The notes: a model not told the origin generated them from the letters alone. 64,000 bases of DNA from Gastranaerophilus sp944325835 (GCA_963931575.1 OZ007029.1:1054001-1118000); one strand, 5' to 3'; counted from the stretch's first letter, positions 26,901 to 34,107 are shown. Numbers and translations: made by a program.

Positions 26901-27547
26901 ATTGCAATGAAGATAATGAAGAATGGATTATTTATACAGATTCATCTTTTAAAAATAAAGACAAAATAGAAAAATATCCAACAATAAAAAAACATTTGGA
27001 TAAATTTGTGAATGTAATTACTAGTGATAATAAGCCTTATGGATTACATAGGGCTAGAGACAATAGATTTTTTAATGGTGAAAAAATCATTTCATTGAGA
27101 AAGTGTGCAAATGCTCCAATATTTACATATACTGATTTTGAATGCTATGTTGGTGCTATGTACTATATTATAAAAACATCTCGTTTAAATATGAAATATT
27201 TAACAGCTATATTAAACTCCAAATTAGTAGCTTTTTGGTTAAAGCATAAAGGGAAAATGCAAGGTAATAATTATCAAATAGATAAAGAGCCTTTAATGAA
27301 TATTCCAATATATAAACCTAACCAACCAGAGTCCAAAATGCTAGAGCAAATAGTTGAGAATATATTAAAAATAACAACTACAAATGACTATTTAAAAAAC
27401 ACTGAAAAGCAGCAGGCTGTCAAAGAATATGCAAATCAAATAGATATTTTGGTTTATAAACTCTACGATCTTACATATGACGAAGTCTTAGTAATTGATA
27501 AAGATTTTTCTTTATCAGAGGAGGAATATTGCAAAATTCAATTATAA
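23963..27547 (+). CDS. Eco57I/PglX-like adenine DNA methyltransferase
   Basis: A 1194-residue protein. The N6-adenine methylase motifs are FYTRREIVHYM, motif I VCDPAIGSGAFPVGM (about 521) and motif IV DLVIGNPPYLGEA (about 739). The first 380 residues are helical and charged, with a FDKYKNLYLKLKAEL-type coil, as in BREX/PglX and Type IIG proteins. The C-terminal 400 residues look like a target-recognition region (IISLRKCANAPIFTYTDFECYVG). No nuclease motif is seen here; cleavage would be by the upstream PLD-helicase. It is coupled by a 1-base overlap upstream and a 19-base overlap downstream. Confidence 0.9.
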   Translation: MVNTVNATIVKDTFNKEYNEDDFKIFISELLPNADLSSEIEHRIQLPQTYNDFIRSAKRIAKYNYISQEYNEEKVLDVLVVKLKKATSIDRARTAQRNFIARYLNGSRSYQKDAALVAFISEDENGNISPDWRFSLIQMNYVTEIIEDANGKKKRKTSVELTPAKRFSFLVGANEDTHTAQKQFYTCLEKSSKGEPITIEDLVQAFDIEKVSKEFFDKYKNLYLKLKAELQKLKDTDKEVFEDFNKHNINLDDFAKKTLGQLVFLYFIQKKGWLGVKKDENWGQGDKKFLRNLFNKKYCEYNNFFNDVLEHLFYEALATDRGVGAWFDKLNCRIPFLNGGLFEPVNGYEYEKTNLTIDNNLFKEIFDTFDLYNFTVKEDEPLEKEVAVDPEMLGKVFENLLPENIQKGNGAFYTRREIVHYMCQESLINYLYNKINIKEVPLTTEEKEQQLKLLKTKKEKEQLKLTQEVLEEIISKDDINYLIKKGDSIYSNKDVNAELPESIKKNAKIIDDALNHIKVCDPAIGSGAFPVGMMNEIVRARAALNDVLNTPDRPTYVLKRNAIENSIYGVDIDPGAVEIAKLRFWLSLVVDEEDIKNIRPLPNLDYKIMQGNSLITSYEGVDFDKIIDEYKPNTQLKINLWGNRENDLKKELKDLQTKFFKSSHPTEKSDLKEEIEEKIIELVKNKFEEQAKLKGKPQDFYEEKIRNFAQNRESRNFFPWKLFFADAFEQGGFDLVIGNPPYLGEAKNGDNLKQLAGMKYYQGKMNIWYYFTCFGLDILKQNGILNFIAPNNWNTAAGSSIMRNKILEETKIVDYKDFGNYHAFESADQQTMIMLLWKNTISNECYELRYSRVLDDNITLPQLELFLESNLEEPYAIIYNTTITKKDLINKFITFNNCEDEKIFSKIAKDKLFLEASEITNGIHPHHDKVSKKMLPLLDDSFDVGMGIFVLNSEELKIIDNKDKELIKPFYTSEQLNKYYCNEDNEEWIIYTDSSFKNKDKIEKYPTIKKHLDKFVNVITSDNKPYGLHRARDNRFFNGEKIISLRKCANAPIFTYTDFECYVGAMYYIIKTSRLNMKYLTAILNSKLVAFWLKHKGKMQGNNYQIDKEPLMNIPIYKPNQPESKMLEQIVENILKITTTNDYLKNTEKQQAVKEYANQIDILVYKLYDLTYDEVLVIDKDFSLSEEEYCKIQL

Positions 27548-28599
27548 ACAATATCTTTTTGTATATTTATAATAATTTTATTTTTTTAATTATTGCTTTA
27601 ATTATAGTTTTTGTATTGTTAATGTTTGTCTTAACTAATAGTAGCAAAATTAAAATTATAAAAGATTTTATAATTAAATCTTTTAAATTAATAAAGATTA
27701 TAATTAGTGAGCCGATTTCAATATTATTTGATATGACAAAATTTAATATAAAACGTTTTTTATTATCTTATTCTCTGTGCTTTAAATTAAAAAATAAAAA
27801 TAATGAATTTATATGTAGTATATCGTTTAATATCTTTATATTTTTGATATTTTTATTTATTTTGGGATATGTTACGTATTCTACAAATGAACATTATAAT
27901 TCAATTCTACTTATGTTAGAGGGTGCAATTATAAGTATCTGGGTAACTCATTTAATAAATATAATCCTATCTCTCATTAAATTGGCACAAAATCTAAACA
28001 GGAATTTCACCACAATATCAACAGTTTTGCAAACATATTCGTCTATATACGAATTATTTATAGGTCTTTTCCCATACAATGATGACTTGTTTAAGAAAGG
28101 TGCAGACATATTATATGTTACTCCTTATGGACATCCAGATAAACCTGTTTTGGAAGAAAAAAGTGCACTAGTTCTTTTAGAATACATAAAAGGTTTAGAC
28201 AGAAAAGAGCTACTAAAACATTTTAATGCTGACAACGCAAAAACTCTAGCCCAATTACTGTCTAAAACTACAAATAACCTGTCAACAACGCACAATTTAC
28301 TTATATCTAATGCAGATTTTCTACCAATATCAATAATTGATTTATTTGAACAAATTATTTCTTTACTTGGTAATATTATCAATTTATACAGTATGTATAA
28401 TAATTTGGATCCTAGTTTAATTGAAAAAGTTTCAGATTTATATGTAACATATATTTACAAGCTTGTTTGTGCAATTCTCTTTGTACAAAATGAACAATTA
28501 ATATACAAAAAATATATTTCACATGTTTCTCATCCCCCAATGCGTAAACACAAATTGACATTAACTGAGGCAATTGAAATAAATAAGGCAAACCTGTAA
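27529..28599 (+). CDS. membrane protein coupled to the methylase gene, unknown function
   Basis: A 356-residue protein starting at TTG 27529, inside the end of the methylase gene, with AGAGGAGG just before it. Hydrophobic segments lie at about residues 13-36, 98-118 and 125-148; the C-terminal 170 residues are soluble and helical (LYVTPYGHPDKP, then LLEYIKGLDRKELLKHF). It is rich in Ile, Phe, Asn and Lys like its operon partners. I do not recognise the family. The 19-base overlap implies it is made with the restriction genes and is probably a third component, for example a membrane-acting effector; that role is inference. Confidence 0.75.
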   Translation: MQNSIINNIFLYIYNNFIFLIIALIIVFVLLMFVLTNSSKIKIIKDFIIKSFKLIKIIISEPISILFDMTKFNIKRFLLSYSLCFKLKNKNNEFICSISFNIFIFLIFLFILGYVTYSTNEHYNSILLMLEGAIISIWVTHLINIILSLIKLAQNLNRNFTTISTVLQTYSSIYELFIGLFPYNDDLFKKGADILYVTPYGHPDKPVLEEKSALVLLEYIKGLDRKELLKHFNADNAKTLAQLLSKTTNNLSTTHNLLISNADFLPISIIDLFEQIISLLGNIINLYSMYNNLDPSLIEKVSDLYVTYIYKLVCAILFVQNEQLIYKKYISHVSHPPMRKHKLTLTEAIEINKANL

Positions 28600-28625
28600 T
28601 TTAAATAAAACCTTGAAAGAAATGT

Positions 28626-28655
28626 TTGACTAAATTTACCTTTAGAGTGATGAAT
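28626..28655 (+). promoter_or_regulatory. element-specific promoter motif, copy 1
   Basis: TTGACT (28626-28631), 13 bases, then GAGTGATGAAT (28645-28655). The same two-part motif with the same 13-base gap recurs at 28990-29020 and, on the other strand, at 35898-35928. Here it lies 24 bases before the ATG of the 74-residue gene, with AAGGAGG in between. Confidence 0.6.
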
Positions 28656-28678
28656 ACGACACCTAAAAAGGAGGTCGT

Positions 28679-28903
28679 ATGAGTAAAATTAAGAAATATC
28701 GCATTAAACAAAAAGATTTTAGGAAGTTAGAAAAACTAGCAGAGCGGATCTACAACACAGCCACTGTTATTGACTATTTTTGCAGGACGCAACAAGAGAT
28801 TGAAGAGCTGTATAATCTTACCCCAATTGTAGAAAATTTAAGGCGAGATTCTGATACTGTAAACGCATATTTTATAAATTATCCTGACAACAAGAATTTT
28901 TAA
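28679..28903 (+). CDS. small charged protein of the mobile element, unknown
   Basis: A 74-residue basic, helical protein (SKIKKYRIKQKDFRKLEKLAERIYNTATVIDYFCRTQQEIEELYNL). A strong AAGGAGG lies 5 bases before the ATG, and the element's shared promoter motif lies upstream, so it is very likely expressed. No family is recognised. It may be a phage-type regulator or accessory peptide. Confidence 0.65.
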   Translation: MSKIKKYRIKQKDFRKLEKLAERIYNTATVIDYFCRTQQEIEELYNLTPIVENLRRDSDTVNAYFINYPDNKNF

Positions 28904-28989
28904 ATGGTATTTAATCACTGTTTTAATTCTGTTCAAATTATGTTCAAAAAATGAATTGTGTCTGAATGATACATTTTGAAAGAGTTTCC

Positions 28990-29020
28990 TTGATATTTTA
29001 CTCATTAAGAGTGATGAATG
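28990..29020 (+). promoter_or_regulatory. element-specific promoter motif, copy 2
   Basis: TTGATA (28990-28995), 13 bases, then GAGTGATGAATG (29009-29020), 22 bases before the first gene of the three-gene small-protein operon. The second half is identical to copy 3 upstream of the MuA-like gene. Confidence 0.6.
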
Positions 29021-29042
29021 TCATTACTGATAAGAGGTAGCA

Positions 29043-29258
29043 ATGATTGAATTAGGCAAAAAATACAAACTAAAAAAGATTAGAGGTTTTGAAAACTCTG
29101 ATAATGAGTATTACAAAGTAATTGGATTCTATAACTTCGACACTGTAATTTGTGAAAACACTTGCGGAGAAAGATTTGTGTTTATGAAAGAGTTTTTAAT
29201 AGACCCACAAAAGCCTGATGATATCTATTCAGATTTGATACTTGAAAGGAAAGAATGA
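29043..29258 (+). CDS. small phage-type protein, unknown
   Basis: A 71-residue protein (MIELGKKYKLKKIRGFENSDNEYYKVIGFYNFDTVICENTCGERFVF), predicted beta-rich with an acidic tail. AAGAGG precedes the ATG. It is the first of three tightly packed genes; its stop overlaps the next start by 4 bases. The pattern (length, packing) is like phage early genes. No function can be assigned. Confidence 0.7.
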   Translation: MIELGKKYKLKKIRGFENSDNEYYKVIGFYNFDTVICENTCGERFVFMKEFLIDPQKPDDIYSDLILERKE

Positions 29259-29458
29259 TGACAGAAAAAGACTATGCACTTTATGGAACAAAGGTTTTAA
29301 ACTTAAAAACACAAGAAATCGGATTGCTGATTTGTATTTGGAAAAACAAATTCGCCGATGCAGAGATAGATTATGCGACTTGCGTTGATAAGCAAGGAAA
29401 AAGATACAATATAGAGCTTGATAGTATAAGAGGGTTTGAAGATGATTTTAAAAAATAA
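29255..29458 (+). CDS. small phage-type protein, unknown
   Basis: A 67-residue protein (TEKDYALYGTKVLNLKTQEIGLLICIWKNKFADAEIDYATCVDKQGKRYNIEL), probably a small beta barrel: it looks like a KOW/SH3-like fold, but that is only an impression. It overlaps the genes on either side, so all three are made from one transcript driven by the promoter at 28990. Confidence 0.65.
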   Translation: MMTEKDYALYGTKVLNLKTQEIGLLICIWKNKFADAEIDYATCVDKQGKRYNIELDSIRGFEDDFKK

Positions 29459-29675
29459 GCTGACACGAGAAACTTTAGAAATATCATATCCTGAATTTAG
29501 AAAAAAGTTTGCAAAGGAACTACAAACAGCTTTTGATAGTTACCGTAAAACACAGCTAAATAAGTATTCTTATAACTTTAAAGATGACAATTCTATGGAA
29601 TACAATTTTTATTTCCAATTACAATGGAATTTCAACCACTTTGGAATTTCTAATTGGTATATTGAGAGAATATAA
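29442..29675 (+). CDS. small phage-type protein, unknown
   Basis: The start is placed at the ATG at 29442 (MILKNKLTRETLEISYPEF) with GAGGG seven bases upstream, inside the end of the preceding gene. The 77-residue product has a charged helical start and an aromatic C-terminal half (YNFYFQLQWNFNHFGISNWYIERI). It is convergent with the RT gene, only one base apart at their ends. Unknown function. Confidence 0.65.
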   Translation: MILKNKLTRETLEISYPEFRKKFAKELQTAFDSYRKTQLNKYSYNFKDDNSMEYNFYFQLQWNFNHFGISNWYIERI

Positions 29676-29676
29676 A

Positions 29677-31113
29677 TTAATTATAACTTTGTATATCTGA
29701 AGGAATTGGTAATGCATTATCATCTATATTATATTTTTTCTTTAATTTTATTAAATATTTATGTAAAATTTCCCAACTCTTTGACATTTGAGCTTTTATT
29801 CTTACCGATTTACCAAATTTATATTTTTCTTCAAATAACCTTTGCGATTTTCTAATGTAGTTATAAAAATTACCATATTCTGATTCTCGATTTGATAAGT
29901 GAGTATATAATCCATATATTTTAGCTATAGGTATTCGCTTTTTATTTTTAAAGTTATCTAAAACCATTTTTCGGATATGTTTGATTGCATCTCTCCAAAA
30001 AGCTCCTATTGTACCGTTTCGTACCAATATAATTTTTCCATTATATGTAAAACCTAAGTATTGAAATTCCGAATTTCCTTTATAATCTTTTCTATATGCA
30101 CAAGGTTCATATTCACAATTATTATCTTTAAAATGACAACAAATGGTTTTATGTTTTGATAATTCTAGCTTTAGTTTATTTAATTCTTTTTCTATTACAA
30201 CAAGTAATTCTTCTAGCTCAGTTTTTGTATTAACTAATATTAATATATCATCTGAATATCTACGATAATACCCTTTGCTTTTATTAACGAAATCTTGAAT
30301 GACTAGATCAAAATTTATCATATAAATGTTTGCTAATGTACCTGACAAATTAGTACCTTGTGGGATTCCTTTTGTTAAATTTGGATTCTTCTTTATTAAT
30401 TCTTTGTTTTCAGAAATTATTTTTCTAAATAATTTTGGAGAACATATTCTTTTAAAAGAGTGAGTTTCTTTATCCCAAAAATCTGATTTAGTAGTTTTGA
30501 TATATTTATTATTTAATAGTTCGTCTAGTTCAATAAAATGAAAATTAGTTAAAATTTTAAAAATTTTATATAAATCATTAGGTAATCTATCTGTTTCTAT
30601 TAGTTTACATAAATTCTGATACAAAATTTTATGATCTAACTCATCAAAAAAACTATGTATATCTAAACCAATAGCAAAGCATTCTTTTCTATTCTTAATT
30701 TCATTAAACGCTTCTGCCGCAAAATCAATATTTGATTTACCAATTCCTTTTTGATTTTTATCGATATGCCTATAAGCAATACTACACTCTAATAAATTAT
30801 CGTTTAAAAATTTTTCATAATGTTTTAATATTTTTTCATTGTAATAAGAATATATGTAAGAATCTAAATGTCCTGCATAATAAATATCTCTAATTTTATA
30901 GGGATCTATGATAGCTTGCTCATTCTCTTTTTGTTCAAGCTTTTTCGATAATTTGAATTGTTTTAGCTGAAAATGAATAAACGGGAAAAATGTATGTACT
31001 GGAACGTTATCTTCTTGGACAATATATTCGGCTTTTGTTTTACGACATTTTTCATCTAAATGAAGTCTGTTTTTAACTTTTGAGTACCAATAATTTCTTT
31101 GTTGTTTTTTCAC
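29677..31113 (-). CDS. reverse transcriptase, defence-type (DRT2/UG2-like)
   Basis: A 478-residue RT starting at GTG 31113 after CAGGAGG. Polymerase motifs in order: ECFAIGLDIHSFFDELDH (first catalytic Asp, about 150), GIPQGTNLSGTLANIYM (about 249), and YRRYSDDILILV (catalytic YxDD as YSDD, about 287), then EFQYLGFTYNG. The N-terminus (RNYWYSKVKNRLHLD, then FFPFIHF and YAGHLDSYIYSYYNEKIL) is like stand-alone unknown-group RTs linked to phage defence, not like group II introns: no maturase or HNH domain follows. I believe it is nearest to UG2/DRT2, from memory of that N-terminus. A structured leader RNA precedes it, as in DRT2 and retrons. Confidence 0.85.
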   Translation of the reverse strand: MKKQQRNYWYSKVKNRLHLDEKCRKTKAEYIVQEDNVPVHTFFPFIHFQLKQFKLSKKLEQKENEQAIIDPYKIRDIYYAGHLDSYIYSYYNEKILKHYEKFLNDNLLECSIAYRHIDKNQKGIGKSNIDFAAEAFNEIKNRKECFAIGLDIHSFFDELDHKILYQNLCKLIETDRLPNDLYKIFKILTNFHFIELDELLNNKYIKTTKSDFWDKETHSFKRICSPKLFRKIISENKELIKKNPNLTKGIPQGTNLSGTLANIYMINFDLVIQDFVNKSKGYYRRYSDDILILVNTKTELEELLVVIEKELNKLKLELSKHKTICCHFKDNNCEYEPCAYRKDYKGNSEFQYLGFTYNGKIILVRNGTIGAFWRDAIKHIRKMVLDNFKNKKRIPIAKIYGLYTHLSNRESEYGNFYNYIRKSQRLFEEKYKFGKSVRIKAQMSKSWEILHKYLIKLKKKYNIDDNALPIPSDIQSYN

Positions 31114-31120
31114 GTGTCCT

Positions 31121-31444
31121 CCTGAGAGGGTGAGTTAACTCATTTTGGACCGCAGAACATCCTAACTCCCCTCAGGTATATCACGCACCGAAGTGCTTGC
31201 CTTTATTTCTGCTACTCACAAATGTAATAATAAGGAGTATAATAATGTTAAATTATAATACAACCATACTACTTGCAATCTCAATACTGTTGCTACTGCT
31301 AACAATATTGGCGACCTATGTTTCGGAACGCATGTTGGCGAAACCTCTGAGGTTGAGCAAACAAAGTGTAGAAACATATGTCGGTCAGATATGCATCTTG
31401 ACAAATTGCTCTCAGTTATCAATAGAATATCTACTATAACTGAT
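31121..31444 (-). ncRNA. long structured leader RNA upstream of the RT (candidate RT template)
   Basis: A TATAAT box on the RT strand at 31451-31456 predicts a start near 31444, leaving about 330 bases before the RT start. The RNA folds well by eye. A closing stem pairs CTGAG-AGCAA (31415-31406) with TTGCT (31360-31356) and CTCAG (31351-31347). Inside is GTC-AGAT/ATCT-GAC (31402-31384). Next come GTTTCG/CGAAAC (31344-31320), a 10-bp stem CAATATTGTT/AACAGTATTG (31310-31282), a UUCG tetraloop hairpin GCAC/GTGC (31196-31185), and a 9-bp stem ending in the RT ribosome site (31176-31121). One sense frame is stop-free from about 31455 to 31219. Confidence 0.5.
31245..31439 (+). CDS. small membrane protein antisense to the RT leader
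   Basis: A 64-residue frame with a good ribosome site (TAAGGAG, 8 bases before the ATG at 31245). Residues 6-27 are one strongly hydrophobic helix (TTILLAISILLLLLTILATYV); the rest is polar with two cysteines and ends SIEYLL. It lies entirely opposite the structured part of the leader RNA, so either the frame or the RNA reading could be fortuitous, or the two are linked (toxin with antisense control, or coding DNA made by reverse transcription of the RNA). Start signals are convincing, function unknown. Confidence 0.45.
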   Translation: MLNYNTTILLAISILLLLLTILATYVSERMLAKPLRLSKQSVETYVGQICILTNCSQLSIEYLL

Positions 31445-31540
31445 ACTAATATTATAAGTGTATAGAGAAACTTTTTTTAAAAAATTAAGAAATTCTTAAT
31501 TTTTCTATTAAGTAACATTAAAACTTTACTTTGGTTCTGC

Positions 31541-32407
31541 ATGTTAGTAGCTAATATAAAAGAAATAAATTTATTTTATGCTATCATATCAAACATGGAT
31601 AAAATCCAAATGAAAGAACAGACAGAAATAAGACAGTTAGAAAAATTTTTAAAAACAGAAATTGGTAAAATGTGGTATTTTGAGAATAACATTATTGATA
31701 TTCAAAAAAGCGAAACACCAGATTTTTTACTGATTGTGAATAATAATAACAAGATTGCATTGGAGCTTACTGAATTTACTGTTTACAATAAAAATTTAAA
31801 ATATTCTCAAGTTTTAAGAAGAATAGGAAACCAAATCTGCAAAGAAACAGAGAATAATTACAATTTAAAAATATCAATAATAGTTGATAAATATGATAAA
31901 CGGAAATTTAGTCCGAACTTGATAGATACTATTGACTATGCCTATAATCCAGGATTTTCAGAAATTCCTCCAATAGCTACTTTTAAACAAGAATTAAGGA
32001 AAATACTAAAAAATAATCTCGAAAAACTAAGAAAAGGACTCTTTTTGCAAGAATGGATTGAAATAAATAAAGAATATTTCAAAATATCAATAGAAGCTTT
32101 CCCTAATCCATGGACTAAAGAGTATGAATGTACAGTCAACAACTCTGGTAGAGCCGAAGAAAATCCGATAGATGAACTGCAAAAATGTATAGCTAATAAG
32201 AATAAAAAATATGAAGCATATAAAAGTAAAGCTGATAAATGTTGCTTGTTAATTTACATGCCTGATACAAGATATTCAAATTATTATTACTTTGATGAAA
32301 AATTTTTTAATTATAAATTTAGTTCAAAATTTGACCAAATATTTTTATATGAGGAAAAAACTAGTAAGGCTATTAATTTGAGATTAACTAAAAATAGTTC
32401 CTACTAA
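31541..32407 (+). CDS. hypothetical protein with nuclease-like PD...E motif
   Basis: A 288-residue protein; later starts at 31595 or 31610 (MKEQTEIRQLEKFLK) are as likely because no ribosome site precedes the first ATG. Residues 60-85 read ETPDFLLIVNNNNKIALELTEF: a PD, a turn and an E-L-T strand that resembles the PD-(D/E)xK nuclease core, but with Thr in place of Lys. The rest is Lys/Asn-rich, with an N-P-W and several YY pairs near the end. It is divergent from the RT leader and convergent (4-base overlap) with the transposition operon. Possible accessory nuclease; weakly supported. Confidence 0.6.
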   Translation: MLVANIKEINLFYAIISNMDKIQMKEQTEIRQLEKFLKTEIGKMWYFENNIIDIQKSETPDFLLIVNNNNKIALELTEFTVYNKNLKYSQVLRRIGNQICKETENNYNLKISIIVDKYDKRKFSPNLIDTIDYAYNPGFSEIPPIATFKQELRKILKNNLEKLRKGLFLQEWIEINKEYFKISIEAFPNPWTKEYECTVNNSGRAEENPIDELQKCIANKNKKYEAYKSKADKCCLLIYMPDTRYSNYYYFDEKFFNYKFSSKFDQIFLYEEKTSKAINLRLTKNSSY

Positions 32408-32802
32408 CCTATACCTAAAATTTCACGCTCGATTTGGCGGATGAAGTCTGGAGAAAGTTCGGTTTTTATTTGGGGTGTTTCTGTTTGAGTATTGTTTTCT
32501 TTCAATTCTGGGAGAAAGTTCAAAATATTTACAAGGGAATAGTATTCTGCTTGGCTTATCTGGCTGTTAGTTTTATTACTGTTTGCGATTTTATCCATAA
32601 GCTTTTGGGCAAACTTTTGCAAATCGTCTTTGAACTGGGATTTATCATACATTGCTTCTTTTCGCTTTTTATCCCAACCATATTGCTTTTTCCAGTAAAA
32701 CAAAGTCCTTTTTGCAATCCCAAGTTCTAAAGAGATTTCACTAACTGTCAAACCTTTTAAATACATTTGCTCTGCTTGTTTAAATAATTTCATTTTGCTC
32801 AT
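32404..32802 (-). CDS. terminase-small-subunit-like HTH protein (DUF1804-type)
   Basis: A 132-residue protein. Residues 5-45 (FKQAEQMYLKGLTVSEISLELGIAKRTLFYWKKQYGWDKKR) form a helix-turn-helix typical of phage small terminase and DUF1804 proteins found in Mu-like phages; the remainder is a coiled polar tail. It is the last gene of the minus-strand operon and overlaps the gene before it by one base. No large terminase or head genes are present, so its job is more likely regulatory or in transposition. Confidence 0.7.
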   Translation of the reverse strand: MSKMKLFKQAEQMYLKGLTVSEISLELGIAKRTLFYWKKQYGWDKKRKEAMYDKSQFKDDLQKFAQKLMDKIANSNKTNSQISQAEYYSLVNILNFLPELKENNTQTETPQIKTELSPDFIRQIEREILGIG

Positions 32803-33362
32803 TAAAAGCCCTCAAAAATTAAGTTTTCTATTCCAAAATGGTTTTTATCTTGCACTTTTTTAACCTGATAGACGCAACTTCTATCAATTACTCCAAGGTG
32901 TTGGAAATATTTTATTAGTTGGTTTAGAAGTGCCATTGTGTTTTTAATTCTGCGGGGCTTAAGGCGTCTTAATTCGCAGACTTTAAAAAGTTCTTTTATC
33001 GACTCAATATCAATTTCATGCAGGTAATAGCAGTTTATAAAAGGTATAATATTAAAATTAAAAATGGCGTTATAGTTTCTATAAGTCTCGAATTTGCAGT
33101 ATTTTTCAACATAATTTTTCATAAAATATTCTTTTGCATCTTCTATACTAATTTTTAGGTGTTTATTCTTTAGCGGGCTGAATATTTCATAATTTTCATC
33201 TGTTTTCGTTTCCTCATTGTATTTATAAATCCCGTTTTCAAAAAGTATTTTATTGCTGTTCAAAAGCAGTTCAAGCTCTGTTTTGCAATCGCATTCTGCT
33301 AACAATTCAATATCATCAAGGGTAAATTCTTTTAATCTTTTTGCTAATTTTTCAATGTTCAT
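32802..33362 (-). CDS. protein with an integrase-type core-binding domain, no catalytic domain
   Basis: A 186-residue protein. Residues 85-165 (YCKFETYRNYNAIFNFNIIPFINCYYLHEIDI, then RLKPRRIKNTMALLNQLIKYFQHLGVI) match the SAM-like N-terminal DNA-binding domain of tyrosine recombinases. The catalytic half is absent and the C-terminus simply ends. Residues 1-80 are acidic and helical. It overlaps the MuB-like gene by 4 bases and the HTH gene by 1. It probably acts as a DNA-binding accessory in transposition. The domain assignment is from pattern only. Confidence 0.6.
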   Translation of the reverse strand: MNIEKLAKRLKEFTLDDIELLAECDCKTELELLLNSNKILFENGIYKYNEETKTDENYEIFSPLKNKHLKISIEDAKEYFMKNYVEKYCKFETYRNYNAIFNFNIIPFINCYYLHEIDIESIKELFKVCELRRLKPRRIKNTMALLNQLIKYFQHLGVIDRSCVYQVKKVQDKNHFGIENLIFEGF

Positions 33363-34039
33363 ATAATTTGCTCCATAACTTCTTTTGTAATTTCTTCTAA
33401 ATTATTTTCTTTTGCAAAACTTTCAAGTTTGCTTATAAGCTGTACAATTTGTCTGAACCTATTGTATTTTTTGTGTATATATTCTATCGAATCAGGGGTA
33501 AACGGTATTTCAGAGAGTTGATTAAAAATTTGGCTCAAATCTTCTATTTCAAAGGTTTCAAACTTTACAATCTCGCTAAATCTGTCATACAGGTGCTTGT
33601 ATCTCTCAAGTTTTCTAAGAGCCAAGCCCATTCCGACAAAGATTATCGGGCAATCGGTTTTATCGTGGATATCTCTTAGGGTCTCGACACTTTTGTAATT
33701 GTTCATCAGGTAGTCGATTTCATCTACAAAAATAATTTTTGGCTTTTGAATAAGTTTGCTAATCACAACATTAAAGTTGTCCGAGGTTAAATACCGAGGG
33801 AGTTCGTCCATTTCTCTAACGATTTCTTCAACAAGCCACCTGCTTGTCATAAGGTTTGAGGCTCGAATATAAATCCCGTCATATTTGCAGGCTAGCCAAA
33901 GTGCCGTTTGAGATTTTCCAAGCCCAGGCTCGCCATATATAAGTCCCATTTTAGGAATGTTTTTGGGTTTGCTTTTCAGGGCTTCAACTAAGCCTATAAA
34001 ATTCCTTACATTTCGAGTTTTTATAAAGATTTTTTTCAT
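33359..34039 (-). CDS. MuB/TniB-like transposition AAA+ ATPase
   Basis: A 226-residue ATPase. Walker A is GLIYGEPGLGKSQTALWLA (residues 32-50) and Walker B is KIIFVDEIDYL (about 101-111), followed by a sensor-1-like PIIFVGMG and an arginine-rich YDRFSEIVKF. These are typical of MuB and its relatives, which bind target DNA, activate the DDE transposase and confer target immunity. It follows the MuA-like gene in the same operon. The length is somewhat shorter than phage Mu MuB (about 310), lacking the N-terminal HTH extension. Confidence 0.88.
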   Translation of the reverse strand: MKKIFIKTRNVRNFIGLVEALKSKPKNIPKMGLIYGEPGLGKSQTALWLACKYDGIYIRASNLMTSRWLVEEIVREMDELPRYLTSDNFNVVISKLIQKPKIIFVDEIDYLMNNYKSVETLRDIHDKTDCPIIFVGMGLALRKLERYKHLYDRFSEIVKFETFEIEDLSQIFNQLSEIPFTPDSIEYIHKKYNRFRQIVQLISKLESFAKENNLEEITKEVMEQII

Positions 34040-34107
34040 TTTATCCTTTCTTGCTTGCTCGCAATAAACGGGTATGGCTTCGCCTTAGACCCACTGCTCG
34101 AAATCCG

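Noticed and set aside
17412..28599. DISARM or BREX locus
   Set aside because: Core partners (drmA/drmB, brxC, pglZ) are missing; only the helicase and methylase resemble parts of those systems.
29677..31113. Diversity-generating retroelement or group II intron
   Set aside because: No template/variable repeat pair, no variable-protein gene, and no maturase or endonuclease domain in the RT.
31216..31422. A normal protein gene in the sense frame of the RT leader
   Set aside because: It starts at TTG without a ribosome site and overlaps the stems; I treat the open frame as a property of the leader RNA, not as a standard gene.
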